Source: Hyperoodon ampullatus
Taxonomy: Eukaryota > Chordata > Mammalia > Artiodactyla > Ziphiidae
Length of the DNA: 64,000 nucleotides
Direction: 5' to 3'
Assembly: GCA_949752795.1 (NCBI GenBank)
Contig: OX457061.1
Location: forward strand, 33,174,425 to 33,238,424
Every line of letters starts with the position of its first letter. The stretch's first letter is position 1. The notes beneath the pieces are model-generated. The model made no database searches. It had not been told where the DNA came from and saw nothing but the letters and a program-made list of their open reading frames with translations. This document shows, piece after piece, positions 33,714 to 45,440 of the stretch. The translations under genes and the position numbers were made by a program.

Positions 33714-35212
33714 CGATGTAAGGAAAGGTGGCCTTGAAGAGGGCCTGGGGAGGAAAGCGTGTAATGGTGAACCAAGAGAGTAAAGGCAGGTTCCCTTCAG
33801 AGCCAAGGGGAGGGGCAAAGACAGCAACCCGGGAGGACTTTCTCTAAGGAGGGACTTCACGTACGAGGGGAGCATCTGAGGGCAATGAAGGAAAGACCCG
33901 GAAAGTCCAGACTTCGGCACAGAGTGATGCTCAACAGGTCCTCTTCCCGGCTGAGGGACCGGCCATTGCCTCTCGGTCCCACGTTCTTCACGCGGCGCAG
34001 TTTTCTCAGCTGAGCGGCTGCTGGGGGATGTGACCCGGGGGCGCCTCTCCCTTTTGTGCAGGGGCTTGGGGCTGCTGCAGTGGCCCGAGGAGCAAGGCTG
34101 GGGTTTCCCCTCGGAGTGGAGAGAGCCGGACCCCGTTCCTAGTCAGCAGGGTGTGCCTTTTGCACTGTTCCCCCGCCAACTGCAGGCTAGGGAGGGCCTC
34201 TGCTTCTGGCCAGCTTCACTTCTGCTTTCCTCTCTCACGCCCAGCACAGGGGCTCTGGAGACAGTTGTCCCTTTCCCTGGAAGAGTCAGAGCTGGGGAAT
34301 GGCTGCCTTTACGGGGAGTTCGGGGAAGGCAGACTCTGCAGCAGAGGAGATAAGTTGCCTGGCTTACTCAATTTAGTTCCAGTTAGCAAATATTTTCAGC
34401 ATGTCTCCTCCGAGGTGGGCCCTGGGCCAGCCACTGCGGAAGCAGAGAGAGGACACGGAGCTGGTATTTGGGAAGCTTTCCTACAGGTGGAAAGGATTTC
34501 CTGGTGGAGAAGGAAAATCCAGAGATCAGTGTCTTCCGCCTGAGAGCTGCTGTAATTAGGGCGATTGTTTAGGTTTACGTCCAGACCAGGACCCATTTGA
34601 TAGTAAAATCGTGAGTTACTAACAGTCATGCCAGGACAACAGGTGTGAACTGGGACTCTCCTGGGCATCCAGGAGGCATGGCCGTGCTGGCCACACTATG
34701 CTGGGGGTGGCAGTGTGGGTTGGCAGCAGTCGCTCTCGACAACCTGGGGCTAGACCCCACTTGGCACGTCGTGCTTCTGCAGCTCCCCTGTGTGTGCCAT
34801 GCTGCACCCCCATAGCAGCTCCTACAGTCAGCACCAGCCCTGCACAGAGCACCACGTCACTCCAGTGAGGACCCAGGCATGGCTCTGATGCTCAGATGTA
34901 ACGGCAAGGCTTCTGCCTTGGCCACTATTCCTGGCTCTGTCTGACACTGTGTGCAATGTGGTGCAGGGCACAAAGCTTCTCAGATCCTCATCTGTCTCCT
35001 CCACAAAATGGTACTCCGATCTTACAGAGGTTTGGTGGGTCTGAAGGGGCCATTTAGACCTGTTTTAGATGCACATCTTTTCTCCTCTTAAGGTCCAAGT
35101 GTGATGCCTGTGTTTCCATTACACTGTACCGTTTGTGAAGATGTTCTGCTGAATGTGGACATCAATTTCCCCATTCAAGGTCCACACACAATGATTAAAA
35201 CTGACGTAAAAT
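33714..35212. other. Mostly unique, GC-richer sequence
   Basis: Contains an L2-like antisense fragment at about 34375-34475 ('cagcaaatattttcagc' style, 'ccctgggccagccactgcgg') and a MIR-like fragment at about 34975-35050 ('cctcatctgtctcctccaca'). Open frames of 107-130 codons at 34030-34543 have no recognised domain. Confidence 0.4.
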
Positions 35213-35223
35213 GATTTCTCTAG

Positions 35224-35439
35224 GGCTTCCCTGGTGGCACAGTGGTTGGGAGTCTGCCTGCCGATGCAGGGGACACAGGTTCGTGCCCCGGTCCGGGAAG
35301 ATCCCACATGCCGCAGAGCGGCTGGGCCCGTGAGCCATGGCTGCTGAACCTGTGTGTCCGGAGCCTGTGCTCCGCAGCGGGAGAGGCCACAACAGTGAGA
35401 GGCCCGCGTACCGCAAAAAAAAAAAAAAAAAAAAAAAAA
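35224..35439 (+). mobile_element. CHR-type SINE, young, sense
   Basis: A complete copy with a pure A25 tail (35415-35439) and a perfect 11-bp target duplication GATTTCTCTAG (35213-35223 and 35440-35450). Confidence 0.97.
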
Positions 35440-35454
35440 GATTTCTCTAGCTCC

Positions 35455-35580
35455 AATCAACACTTCTTGAGTGCTGACCATGCTTCAGGCACTGAACTAG
35501 GGGCCATAACCCACTCAGGCTCTTTCATATTAAGCCTCACACCCATTTTACAGATGAGATGAAACAAATTTCCCAAGTTC
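35455..35580 (-). repeat. MIR fragment, antisense
   Basis: Shows 'tgcttcaggcactgaactag', 'cacacccattttacagatg' and 'agatgaaacaaatttccc'. Confidence 0.75.
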
Positions 35581-36394
35581 CCTATCTCAAAAATAGCAAG
35601 ACTCTCTCTATCCCTAGATGAGGAGCAGCTTAAGGCAAGGACTTAGACCAGGGTCCCAGAGAGTAAGGCTGGATTCAGGAAGAAACTTGGGGATCTGGGT
35701 CCAGGATCAGGGTTAGGTGAGCAAGGTCATCCTGCAAGTGCAGGGTCAGATCTTGTCTTTATTGAAAATTTTGATATTTTGTTCATAATGGATTTATTTT
35801 TTTGCATTAACTTTGATTTTTAAAGAGACTGTTAAAATGTTATTTTTATGTTTATGACTGACTTTTGGCACTCCCTTACATTCTGTGCCTGAGGTCGGTG
35901 CCTCACTCCCCTTACCCTAGTCCCAGACCTGTGGAGGTGCCCCTACAAGGCAGGATTTGACTTGCTATGTTACACAGTCACTTACCACCTGCGGACCCCC
36001 GGCCCCCTGCCCCCTCCCTCCACTCAGGCCAGTGTGGATTTGTATTAATAAACCACGTGGTCAGGTCTCAGGCTCTCTGTGCTCCAGTAATTTGCACAGG
36101 CTCCGCCTCCTCTGCTAGCCCTGATCAGGACCAAGCTCTCTCTTCTTGCCCAGCACCTGGTCTGTGCTATTAGACACTCAAGTTATGTTGAATAATGCAC
36201 TCAAGGCGAGGGCTTGAACTTTTTAGTCTTTTTAGTACAGCCTTTTGGAGAAAAAATGCACACATGCCTGCAGACTTTGTAATATGCTGATAAAAGCTTC
36301 TAGCCCTTATTTCTCCTCGGTAAAACCCATCTTGACCTATTGCTTTCTATTGTCTACCACCTCATCCCAGCCGGGACCCGGTGCGTTAATGGGT
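35581..36394. other. Unique or unclassified sequence
   Basis: The stretch at about 35755-35940 ('gcactcccttacattctgtg', 'gtgcctcactccccttaccc') looks like the end of an old unclassified repeat. No gene recognised. Confidence 0.4.
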
Positions 36395-36640
36395 GTCACA
36401 ATTAGCACGTGTTGAGCATTTATTATGTACCAGGCACCACTGAAGATCTTTACATACGTTCACTCAGTAAACCCTCATAACAAGCTTACCCGGTAGAGAT
36501 TACTACTGACTCCACTTCATAAATGAGAAAAGTCAGCTACAGAGAGAAGAAGTAATCGTTGCAAGGTCATGCAGCTAGTAAGTGGCAGAGCTGTGATTTG
36601 AACACTGGCAGTCTGACTGCAGAGCTCGCCCACTCCCCGT
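36395..36640 (-). repeat. MIR SINE, antisense, nearly complete
   Basis: Shows 'tgagcatttattatgtacca', 'cataaatgagaaaagtcagc', 'gcagctagtaagtggcagag' and 'gatttgaacactggcagtct'. Confidence 0.9.
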
Positions 36641-36783
36641 TCCTGGCTTTGCCTGTTGCTGGTGGGAGATGAGTTCTTCTTGGACCATTGAGGAGGCCCA
36701 GAAAATTGCTTGATTTTACTCTGGCTTGGGGTGGGTTTGCGTGACACTAAGCATGTGGTGGGGGGTGGATCTATAAGTTCCAC

Positions 36784-37154
36784 TGTTATGGGCTGACTTG
36801 TGTGCCCCCAAAATTTATTTGTTGAGGTCTTAACCCCAGTATCTCAGAGTCTGACTGTATTTGGAGATATGGTCTTTAAGGAGGTGATTAAGTTAAAATG
36901 AGGCCATTCAGGTGGGTCCTAACCCAGTATGACTGGTGTCCTTATAAAGGAGGAATTTTGGACACAGATAGATACAGAGGGGAGACCATGTGAAGACAAG
37001 AGAAGATGGATATCCACAAGCCAAGGAGAGATGCCTCAGAAGAAACTAATCCTGCTGACACCTTGATCTTGGTATTCTAGCCTCCAGAATTGTGGGAAAA
37101 TGCATTTCTATTGTTTAAGCCACCCAGTCTGTGGCAGCTCGAGCAAACTACTAC
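36784..37154 (+). repeat. MaLR/MLT1-type solo LTR, complete, sense
   Basis: Begins TGTTATGGGCTGACTTG and ends with ACTACTACA. Shows 'gactgtatttggagatatgg', 'gactggtgtccttataaagg', 'gctgacaccttgatcttggt' and 'gccacccagtctgtggcagc'. It has TG...CA ends as LTRs do, and no attached internal region. Confidence 0.88.
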
Positions 37155-37479
37155 ATCCTCCAAAGTAGGTATCTAAGGTGAGACACAGAGACGTCACCCA
37201 CCAGTGCTTGGGAAACACAATCTGGGCCACACCTTGCTGACACGTGGCTTGCCCCGCAGCCTCTCTCATTTGGGCAGCTGTTGCTTCTCCTTGGAGGAGG
37301 AAATAGTCACATGCGGTCATATTTTTACCTTCTGGGCTCTCTGTAACGCATATTCTCTGCCCCTTCCACCTCTACCATCAAAGGCTTCCCTTCCCTTAGC
37401 TTGGATTGCTGTACCATTGGTCAGCCTGCCCCTCTTCCTCCCATCTACTTCATCCAAAGCTTTCAGTTAAATCTCTGAA

Positions 37480-37960
37480 AACACGTATCTGACCATGTAG
37501 GTCATGTTCCAGCTCTAAAACCTTCCGTGGCTCCCCATTTCTTGAAGGGAGAAGCCTAGCTCCTCAGCTTGCCCTGATTTACTACACATCAGCACTTAGT
37601 GCGATCTGCCACTGCATCCCCTTTCCATACCCATCACTGGAATCCAAGGGAAACTACCGGCTATTCCCTGCTTGTTCCTCCTGCTTTCCTGACCCTATAT
37701 CTTTGCTCACCCTGTCCCCTCTGCCTAGAATGCCCTTCTCTGCTTTTGCTTGTTTAAGTCCTATTGATTTCCCAAGCACAGCTCAAATTCCACCTCTGCC
37801 ACAGAGCCTTTGCATCCTACCAATCAGTGTCTCTCTCTTTCTTAAATCCCACTGCACTCTCATGGCTCCTAAGTCCTTTGCACCTTTGCACATTATAGTT
37901 ATTTATGCATGTGCTCCACCCAACCCCTTCCCACAGCAGACCTCCTTGGAACTTTCTGGA
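37480..37960 (+). repeat. L2 LINE fragment, sense
   Basis: The sense L2 order: 'gaccatgtaggtcatgttcc', 'ccttccgtggctccccattt', 'cctctgcctagaatgccctt', 'agcacagctcaaattccacc'. It may retain a trace of the ORF2 C-terminus but has no usable frame. Confidence 0.75.
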
Positions 37961-38124
37961 AGGGAGGCAGCATGGTGGTTTAGGAAGGGAAAGGCACGTG
38001 GAGCTGGTGAACCTGTGTATTTACCCCTCTCTCAGCCACTTGGTAACCACAGTGGGGTAGGGACCCTCATCTCTGTAGCCTGAGTGGCCAGCATATAGGA
38101 GTTAAAAAAAATAATCAGGGAGCA

Positions 38125-38205
38125 AACGGGCAAATCATCTCATCTCTCTGAGTCTTAGTTTCCTCATCAATTAAATAGGAATGAAATCTACTTCACTTCG
38201 CCATT
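38125..38205 (+). repeat. MIR fragment, sense
   Basis: Shows 'ctgagtcttagtttcctcat' and 'ttaaataggaatgaaatct'. Confidence 0.65.
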
Positions 38206-38211
38206 CAGTAG

Positions 38212-38265
38212 AAACTAACACAACAGTCTAAAACAACTATACCCCAATTTAAAAAAAAAGATACA
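38212..38265 (+). repeat. L1 3' end, extremely truncated
   Basis: The sequence 'actaacacaacagtctaaaa', 'caactataccccaattt' plus an A run resembles the last 50 bp of cetartiodactyl L1s with the tail. A tiny insertion. Confidence 0.55.
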
Positions 38266-38439
38266 AAAAAGCATATAAAAATAATGATAATAATACAAGC
38301 TTAAAGGATAATATTTGTGAGGAGTAATGGGTAAAGAAGAAATTTCTTTATAAATATTATTTGAGTATTCTACTATAAAACGGACATCTCTATCAAGAAA
38401 ACCATTCATTTCCTGTAAAGTCCTAATGCTCCACTAGGT

Positions 38440-38590
38440 TTTCGATTTTGACCCATAATAAGTGCATGATGTGCTCAGTTGCTCTGCTAAGTGCTCTCAC
38501 ATGTTCCCCCATTTAACCTTCCCAATAGCCTTTGGAGGGAGGTGCAGATATTGTCCCCTCGTTACAGAAAACCAGGGCTCCTGACTTGCC
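38440..38590 (-). repeat. MIR fragment, antisense
   Basis: Shows 'ttgctctgctaagtgctctc', 'cccatttaaccttcccaata' and 'cccctcgttacagaaaacc'. Confidence 0.65.
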
Positions 38591-40931
38591 CGGGCTGGGT
38601 CCGAGCCTTGGACTGAACTGGATTGGAAGGAGAGGAGTGGGAAACTGAGTAGGGATGGGTTAACCGGACAGTGCCTCCAGCTGGGGAGTGGGATGGATTT
38701 CCAGGATTTACTGGGACCACGATTCCCCAGCTTGCCTGGACACAGTCTTGCATCTTGGCCTTCATGGGCCTGGCTTGGTGACTGTGAGGGTTTGGAATTT
38801 CTGGGCCTGAGCTGGCAGTGGTCTCCCCGAGCCAGGAGTGGGGTAGCTCTGATGAGTAGATAATTAGGACGCTTCTTTCAGCTGAAGATAAAGTCCAGAG
38901 CCTCTCTCCAGCCATTATCCTGCCAACCCTAATAGAGCCAGATTGATGGATACAGCACGGAGGGAATTTGGAACATTCTTGTGCACACTATATCACACTC
39001 AATAACCGCCCGTGCACAATGTGGGACTTTTATAAGCCATTACAAAATCCATTTTGAAACATCTCTGGGTGCGACAGCCAGCTGCAAAGCATCTGAAGTA
39101 TCCCTGACATTTGGGCTTTGGTGGAGCTTGTGAAAAGCGAGGACTCCAGAGCAATCGCGCGCATACACACAAGCCAAGAGAACTCGATCGTAAGGGAAAC
39201 AGATGCTAGCATTACAACCCACTGTACATCTTATACTGTATTTCAGCAAACGCACTAATCCTTCTTGTTAGACAAGAACAGAAACCCCCCAAATGCTTTC
39301 CATATGTCCCATTGTCTTCCTGGCTCTTTAATACTATCTCAAAAGCCCCCAACTTAGCGACCTTCATATTAATGCTAAACATATTACGTCAGCTCTAACA
39401 TTGATATGTTTAATATGAATACAATTAAAGTTGCTTCAACATAATCCTGGTAAGATAAACAGCATTGCTATTATTATAAACATCCCTGCAAGGTCTCTTG
39501 TAAAATATTATCAATACTAATAGAAGCACCTCCCACCACCCCGATACTCGGACAAAACAATGCCACTGCCTCCCTATACTAATAACAAATATGTCCAGTG
39601 ATTTAAACATCGGTGCATCCAACGTAAACACCATTATAGCTAATGTAAAACAGTTACCCAACCAGGCAAATCTTTAACCAGAAAGTTACTGAAGAAAAAG
39701 AACAGTTTCCTCGGCAAGAATGCATTACAGCCTGCTGGTGACATTTGCAATAGATTACTTAAGCCCATAAAGAAATGAAAATTGCAGGCCCATTTTGAGC
39801 CAGAAATGATGAAATTGGAGAGCCCAGGCTAAGTACAGTATGGCACAGACAGGCTTCTGCCCAGTGTCTGCAGGCCCGGTGTGGCTTGGAATGCAGCCTC
39901 CTTGAGTCTTTGTGCAGATGTGGCCTCAGGTACATCGTGTCCTTTAGGTCTTACTTCCAGTCCGAGGTCTCCACACATGAAGGCATGAAGCTAAGGACTG
40001 GCCTTTGCCGAGCTTAAGTGCTCCCAAGGGCTGGGGTTGGCTGAGTGTGAGCACGTGGGTGCCTTTCTCTCCACTCATGCTGGTCTCGCCTGGCCAGCGT
40101 GGCGTAGGACAGACAGTGCTATGGTTTCTGCCTCAAGCTGTGGAGGTTTTCTTTTTTTCAGATTATGGAGAAGGCCAGGGCTTTAGGGAGGAGACCTAGA
40201 GACTTCTGCAGAGTCAAAGAGGGCGTATAAATGCATTCATCTGATTCTTATCTCACCTGGAGCCTCTAAAATAAACAGATGGACCCCCAGACGACAAGCC
40301 CTGGCTATGTTCACAACAAGCTCTTGTTCATTCTTGCCTGTTTCCCCCTTTCTATCCAGTTCCATGATTTATTGACTCCTGACATCTTTGCATCTCCTAT
40401 TTCTGGAAACTTCTCGGGTGTGGTTCCAATGATTCCAGAGTTGTGCTCTCTCTCTCTCTCTCTTTTTTTAATCCGTCAAGCCCACTCCTGATAAATACCC
40501 CAACTCTCCAAGCTCTGTTTTACCGGGACTTCCAAAGGATGATTCCAAAAAGAAGCAGCTCAAAACTCCAACTCTCACCCATATGCAGAGGCCTCCACGC
40601 TGCACTGTGAGCTGGTGCTCCCGACCTCCCACTCCTCTCAGGGGTCTCCCTAGGAAAGTTTCAAGTGTCCCCAGAATTGTAAGGATCCATTGTGATTCAA
40701 AGAAAGGAAAAGGAAATTGCCCAATTATTTCTTCCCCAAATATTTCAGTTGAAATTAGCCACCTCTCCCTTAAATAATTTTCATGAAAAATGTAGGTATT
40801 CTTTTCTACTGATGATGGCACTTATCCATTATCAGGGAATTCTCATCCTCCTGGTGTGACCGTGGGGACAACGTCTGTATGTGTCCTTCAAAAACATCAC
40901 ACGCTGGGTATTCGCCTAGCACTTCAAGTCA
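38591..40931. other. Repeat-poor unique sequence
   Basis: About 2.3 kb with no recognised interspersed repeat apart from a (CT)n run at 40444-40463. An ATF/CREB-like octamer TTACGTCA occurs at 39384-39391, which may be chance. No exon supported. Confidence 0.4.
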
Positions 40932-41137
40932 GCTTAGGATTTCTAATCTCAGGACTATTGACATTGAGGTCAGATAATTATTTTGCTGTGTGTGTGTCGG
41001 GGGGCTGTTCTGTGCTTTGTAGCTGTCTCCTCAGCCTCTACCTATTAGACACCAGCAGCATCCTCCCCTCTGTCCCCCCAACCCCGCCCCCTGCCCCAGT
41101 TGTAACAAACAAACATGGCCAAATGGCTCCGAGGAAG
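40932..41137 (-). repeat. MER20-like hAT transposon, antisense
   Basis: The antisense order of MER20: 'ctcaggactattgacattga', 'cagataattattttgctgtg', 'gggggctgttctgtgctttg', 'cagcctctacctattagaca' and 'cccagttgtaac'. Nearly full length (about 205 bp). MER20 copies have been linked to pregnancy-related enhancers in placental mammals; nothing here shows activity. Confidence 0.88.
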
Positions 41138-41139
41138 CA

Positions 41140-41195
41140 AAATCTCTTTCTCTCTCTCTCTCTCTCTCTTTCACACACACACACACACACACACC
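41140..41195. repeat. (CT)n(CA)n compound microsatellite
   Basis: A CT-rich run followed by about eleven CA units. Adjoins the MER20 end. Confidence 0.95.
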
Positions 41196-41229
41196 CATGG
41201 AAAACCACCAAGTCAGCTGAGTGAATCAA

Positions 41230-41400
41230 AGCATCTGACAAATGAATGAAGGCAAACTCAGATGCAAATTCCTGTTTCCTTACTTACTGCCTGTGTGGTC
41301 CTCCTAGGCAAGGAACTTACTCATCTGAGCCTCAGTTTCCCCATTTGTACAGTGGGATCAATGATATCCATGTACCAGGGGTGTGGGAAAGGTCTTATTA
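41230..41400 (+). repeat. MIR SINE, sense
   Basis: Shows 'tgtgtggtcctcctaggcaa', 'gagcctcagtttccccattt' and 'gtacagtgggatcaatgat'. Confidence 0.8.
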
Positions 41401-44149
41401 TGTAAATCCATGATGTCAAATCCATGGCGGATTCTCGTTTGCATCCTAAGCCAAGCATCTCCTCCTTGAATGAGTCCACGGAGGCCCAGAGCACGAACAG
41501 GGTGTTCTCACTCCCCCAGAGTGTGGAGAGATGGAGAGCTGGAATTCCATTCCGGCTAAACATCATATTATTAATTCTGGGCAACTCTTTCCTAGAAAAA
41601 CCCCAAACCATGTAAACACCAGTATAGTTTTCAATTTGTAGTTAGATTAGATGCCAGGAGTGTTGGGTTCCATTTTATTTTATTTTATTTTTTAAATGAA
41701 ACCTTTACAGTGGATTTGAAAGAAAGCTATTTTCTACCTCTCTGGAGAAGTGTAAGTTTTGGAAAGTGAGTTTCCCTGGAATGTTTTAGCTTCAATCAGG
41801 GTGGATGGGGGAAAAAAAAAAAAAAGCAGGTTAAGTCACATGATAGAACTTCTGGACCCAGATTCATCAACTCATTTAGGAAGTGCCCTGTGGAACAAAA
41901 TATGCTCGGAAAGAAGGCTTTGTGTCATTCTAAAAGCTATTTTATGCCCTTGGAAAAGCAGGTGGGTGTTTATATTCGTACTCTTTTGAGTGTTCTGTTT
42001 TAAGTATCAAACACTTGCAAATGTTGTATCTCCAAAGTCACCCGAGGGAAAAAAACCTTCCTGTTCGGGAGGGGAGTGTAATTCTCAACCCTCCACGTCC
42101 TCATGTCTGTGCAGTACAGGATCCATACCATTACTGTTACTCTTGGCGTCACTAGCAAAGACTCCTACATCCATTGAGCATCTCCTGGTGGACTCTGGGC
42201 ATCCAAGGATGAACAGGAACATTTCCCACCCCGAGGGACACATAGCCTGGCAGGGACGGAGAGAGGACAGGCCCAGTGGGAGGACAGACCCTGCTCTTCC
42301 TCTTTCCTGTGACAAGGAATTAGGTCTCAGGGGGCTGCCTGGAATGGAGAAATAGTTCTCATTCCTGAAACTCTGGAGACAGCTGAGCTCTGAGCTCCAC
42401 TGAGGCCCAGGGACCAAGGCACAGAGGTTCCCACCACAGGGGAACCTGAGACCAAACTCCCCATGTACTTGATAGTGCACTTGTAAATGCTGGCAAATCT
42501 GCAAGGCTGCTGAGCTGAGCTGAGGGGCTGGCCGGCCCAGAGCCGTTGTCCGGCCCAGGGAAGGGGGCTGGCAGAAGGAGCAGCCCTGGGGGATCAGGCC
42601 TCTTCCTGCCCTAGGGCTGGTCTCTTGGAAAGCAATGAAAGGCCCAGCAGGGCTCCTCTGTGACCTCACCTCCCATCCATTCGCAAGTACACCCGTAATC
42701 AGTCCACAGATATCTCTTGAGCACTATTCTGTGTTTGGACTAAAGGCCTCACACGGGCTGCCTTCTCTTCTTATTCCAACTGGCCCCAGGTCAGGCCTTC
42801 AATCCCCTAATGCCAGTGACCACTATCATGCAGTGGTCTCCTTCATCTTTATCTGCAGCCGAGATCTCCTGGTGGAGCAGCAGGCTGATACATCCACCAG
42901 CTTCCTGGAAATCTCTGCTTGGAAACCCGTCAGGCAGTTTACCTCCATCAGGAAGCCCCCTCTGACCCCCAGGAGAGCGAGGGAGGCTCCTTCGCTTCCC
43001 ATCATACTGGGTCTCCCCCTTCCTGCATCCGCCAGCTCGTCCTGTGGTTCATCTGTTTGCGCATGTCTCCACGTGACTGCGAGCACCTGGGGGAAGGTCC
43101 CATGTCGGATCTATTTCTGTCTTCTTAAGGCTTGACCACGAAGGCGCTGAGTGAACTCTTCTGAGGCAAAGCATCTTCGCTGATTAGGACTCTGAAAAGA
43201 AGACAGTGCCGTGGGGAGGGATCTCATGTTTGCAAGCGAGTACATGGCCGTGTATGAACTTACGGAAATTTGTGAAATTGAAGTGGTCACACGTGAACAC
43301 TGACAACTTCCAGCTCCCTGTCTGTGACGAGGAAGCTCACAAAACATGGACTGCATCCTCTCCCTCCATCCCTCCAAATGCCTCTGGGGCATACAGGCCC
43401 ACAGGAGATGGCTTGCCCAGGAGGCAGAGGGCCCAGGGCGGGACAGGGCCTCTCTGATTTCACGTTTATTACTGCTTAACTACCTCTGCACTTGGCTCAG
43501 GATCTAATACAGAACAAGTAGATGAAGGGGGTCAGCGGGCATCGGTGCCGTTTGGGAAGACCATCTCCCAGCCTTGACAGGTGACTGAGAAAGGATATTG
43601 AAACTACGAGGGGGATCGTAAGGTGAAAACATAAAGCTCTGAGCCAAGAGCAAAGGCCTGCCCTTGCCCCAGTGGCAGGAAAGGGAGTGTTGATTGACTT
43701 GCTTAGATTCCCAAGAGAACTGGTTGGAATTTGACAGCAAGTGAGAGCGATGAGCCTGCAATTCCTGCCAGTTATGCTGGACTCGGAATCGGAACCCACT
43801 GGGTAGGGGGGAGAGAAGAGGTCTTTCAAACCAGGCCTTGGCAGAATACCCAGAAAAATTATTTGGAGAGACTCGGTTCCACTTGAGAACTTAACTCCAA
43901 CCAAGGAGGCCGGGAGTCAGTCTTTGCAAAGCAGAACTCTGGAGGGAAGTGGCTCTCCTGCGTTTGCTCGCCCTCAGCGCCACGCCCCTGCACACAATTA
44001 CCAGGGGAGCACCACCTATTTGTAACAATGCTTAGGTGCAGGTATGGAGAGAGAGTCTCTAACTAGAATTAGGAAGAGGGCGGAAAGGGTTTTACTAGGA
44101 AGATTGAATTCACATTATGGAATGAAAATGAAATCTGTTCCTTTATGAC
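41401..44149. other. Repeat-poor unique sequence
   Basis: About 2.7 kb. A pure A run lies at about 41812-41825. Overlapping open frames on opposite strands at 42085-42669 (minus, 194 codons) and 42635-43135 (plus, 166 codons) have no recognisable domain, and I do not regard them as genes. Confidence 0.4.
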
Positions 44150-44390
44150 AAACAATTATATCGCATTTGCTATGTGCCAAGAACTCTTCTTAGTGTTTTA
44201 TGAATCTTGACTCATTTAATATTCAAAACATCTCTGTGAGATATAGACTATCAGTGCCCTCATCTTACAGATGAGGAAACTGAGGAACAGAGAGTTTGAG
44301 GTCACCCAGCTTGTAAGTGGCAGAGGCAGGATCTGAGCCCAGGAAATCTGCACCAGCCTCCATGCAGTTAGGCACTGCAGCATGCTTCCT
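44150..44390 (-). repeat. MIR SINE, antisense, nearly complete
   Basis: Shows 'gctatgtgccaagaactctt', 'catcttacagatgaggaaac', 'tcacccagcttgtaagtggc' and 'gatctgagcccaggaaatc'. Confidence 0.92.
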
Positions 44391-44744
44391 CATTTCCACA
44401 AGATACATGTGTGCATAGTATTCAATACATTTCAAAAATGGGGTTTAAATATTTTCTTCCAAATTCCTCCTCAGTTAGGGATTGATAAAAAGTCTTAGCC
44501 AGGTAAGCACAGGTGTTTAGCGTTTACACAGGTTGTGTGCGAGTTTTCCTTCTTTGTTGTACAAAGTTGGTTGACCCTTCTCTGTGGACCTCACCATTAC
44601 ACCTGGAGTCTACAGTCCTTTTGTGTTAGGATGGTTATTATTAGCTTTTGAAACTTGGCAGTTTGTTAATCTGCTCACAGATCACTCTAAATACTAGATC
44701 AGTTATCAATAGTGTTCCTAAGATGTGTTTTCTCCAGTTACTCT
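44391..44744. other. Unique sequence
   Basis: No recognised repeat or gene. Confidence 0.4.
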
Positions 44745-44893
44745 GAAAAATATCTACAACAAATAAGTGATATCATGTAGTATTTGCCTTTCTCTGCCTG
44801 ACTTGTTTCACTGAGCATAATATTCTCTAGGTCCATCCACATTGCTGCAAAAGGCAGTATTTCATTCTTTTTCATGGCTGAATAATATTCTGT

Positions 44894-44936
<43 letters not shown>

Positions 44937-45440
44937 CACATTTTTTTATCCATTTGTCTGTTGATGGATACTTAGGTTGCTTCCATATCTTGGCTATTGT
45001 AAATAGTGCTGCTATGAACATTGGGGTACATGAATCTTTTTGAATTAGCGTTTTTGTTTTTATCCAGATGTATACCCAGGAGTGGGACTGCTGGGTCATA
45101 TGGTAGTTCTATTTTTAGTTTTTTAAGGAACCTGCATACTGTTTTCCATAGTGGCTGCACCAATTTACATTCCTACCAATTGTGTAAAAGGGTTCCCTTT
45201 TCTCTACACCCTCACCAACATTTGTTACATGTAGGTTTTTTGATGAAAGCTATTCAGACAGGTGTGAGGTGATACCTCTTTGTTGCTTTGATTTGCATTT
45301 CTCTAATACTTAGCGATGCTGAGCATCTTTTCATGTGCCTGTTAGCCATCTGTATGTCTTCTGTAAAAATACTGAATCACTATGTTGTGCACCTGAAATA
45401 ATATTATATTGTAAATCAGCTATACTTCCATTAAAAAAAA
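44745..45440. mobile_element. L1 with internal inversion (twin-priming type)
   Basis: Two L1 parts in opposite orientation. From about 44763 to 45360 there is antisense L1 covering the ORF2 C-terminal region (frames at 44738-44953, 44872-45099 and 44972-45163 on the minus strand, with peptide pieces such as [13 protein letters not shown] and YYSAMKKNEILPF). From about 45363 to 45440 there is the sense-strand extreme 3' end ('caccatatgttgtgcacctg'-like, 'gtaaatcagctatacttcca') with an A tail. Possible imperfect target repeats around AAAAATCTAC occur at both sides. A (TA)n run grew inside the antisense part. Confidence 0.8.
44894..44935. repeat. (TA)n microsatellite
   Basis: About 19 TA units within the antisense L1 part, probably expanded from an AT-rich L1 segment. 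Confidence 0.95.

Noticed and set aside
33259..33783. Open frame of 174 codons on the plus strand
   Set aside because: It lies across the antisense SINE and the MER5 element. The same peptide pieces recur at every CHR SINE of the window.
35224..35300. tRNA gene signals (A and B boxes)
   Set aside because: They belong to the tRNA-derived head of CHR SINEs. The sequence does not fold into a full cloverleaf and is followed by the SINE body and A tail. The same holds for the other SINE copies.
42085..43135. Open frames of 194 (minus) and 166 (plus) codons
   Set aside because: They have no domain, biased composition, no splice sites or promoter that I can support, and they overlap on opposite strands.
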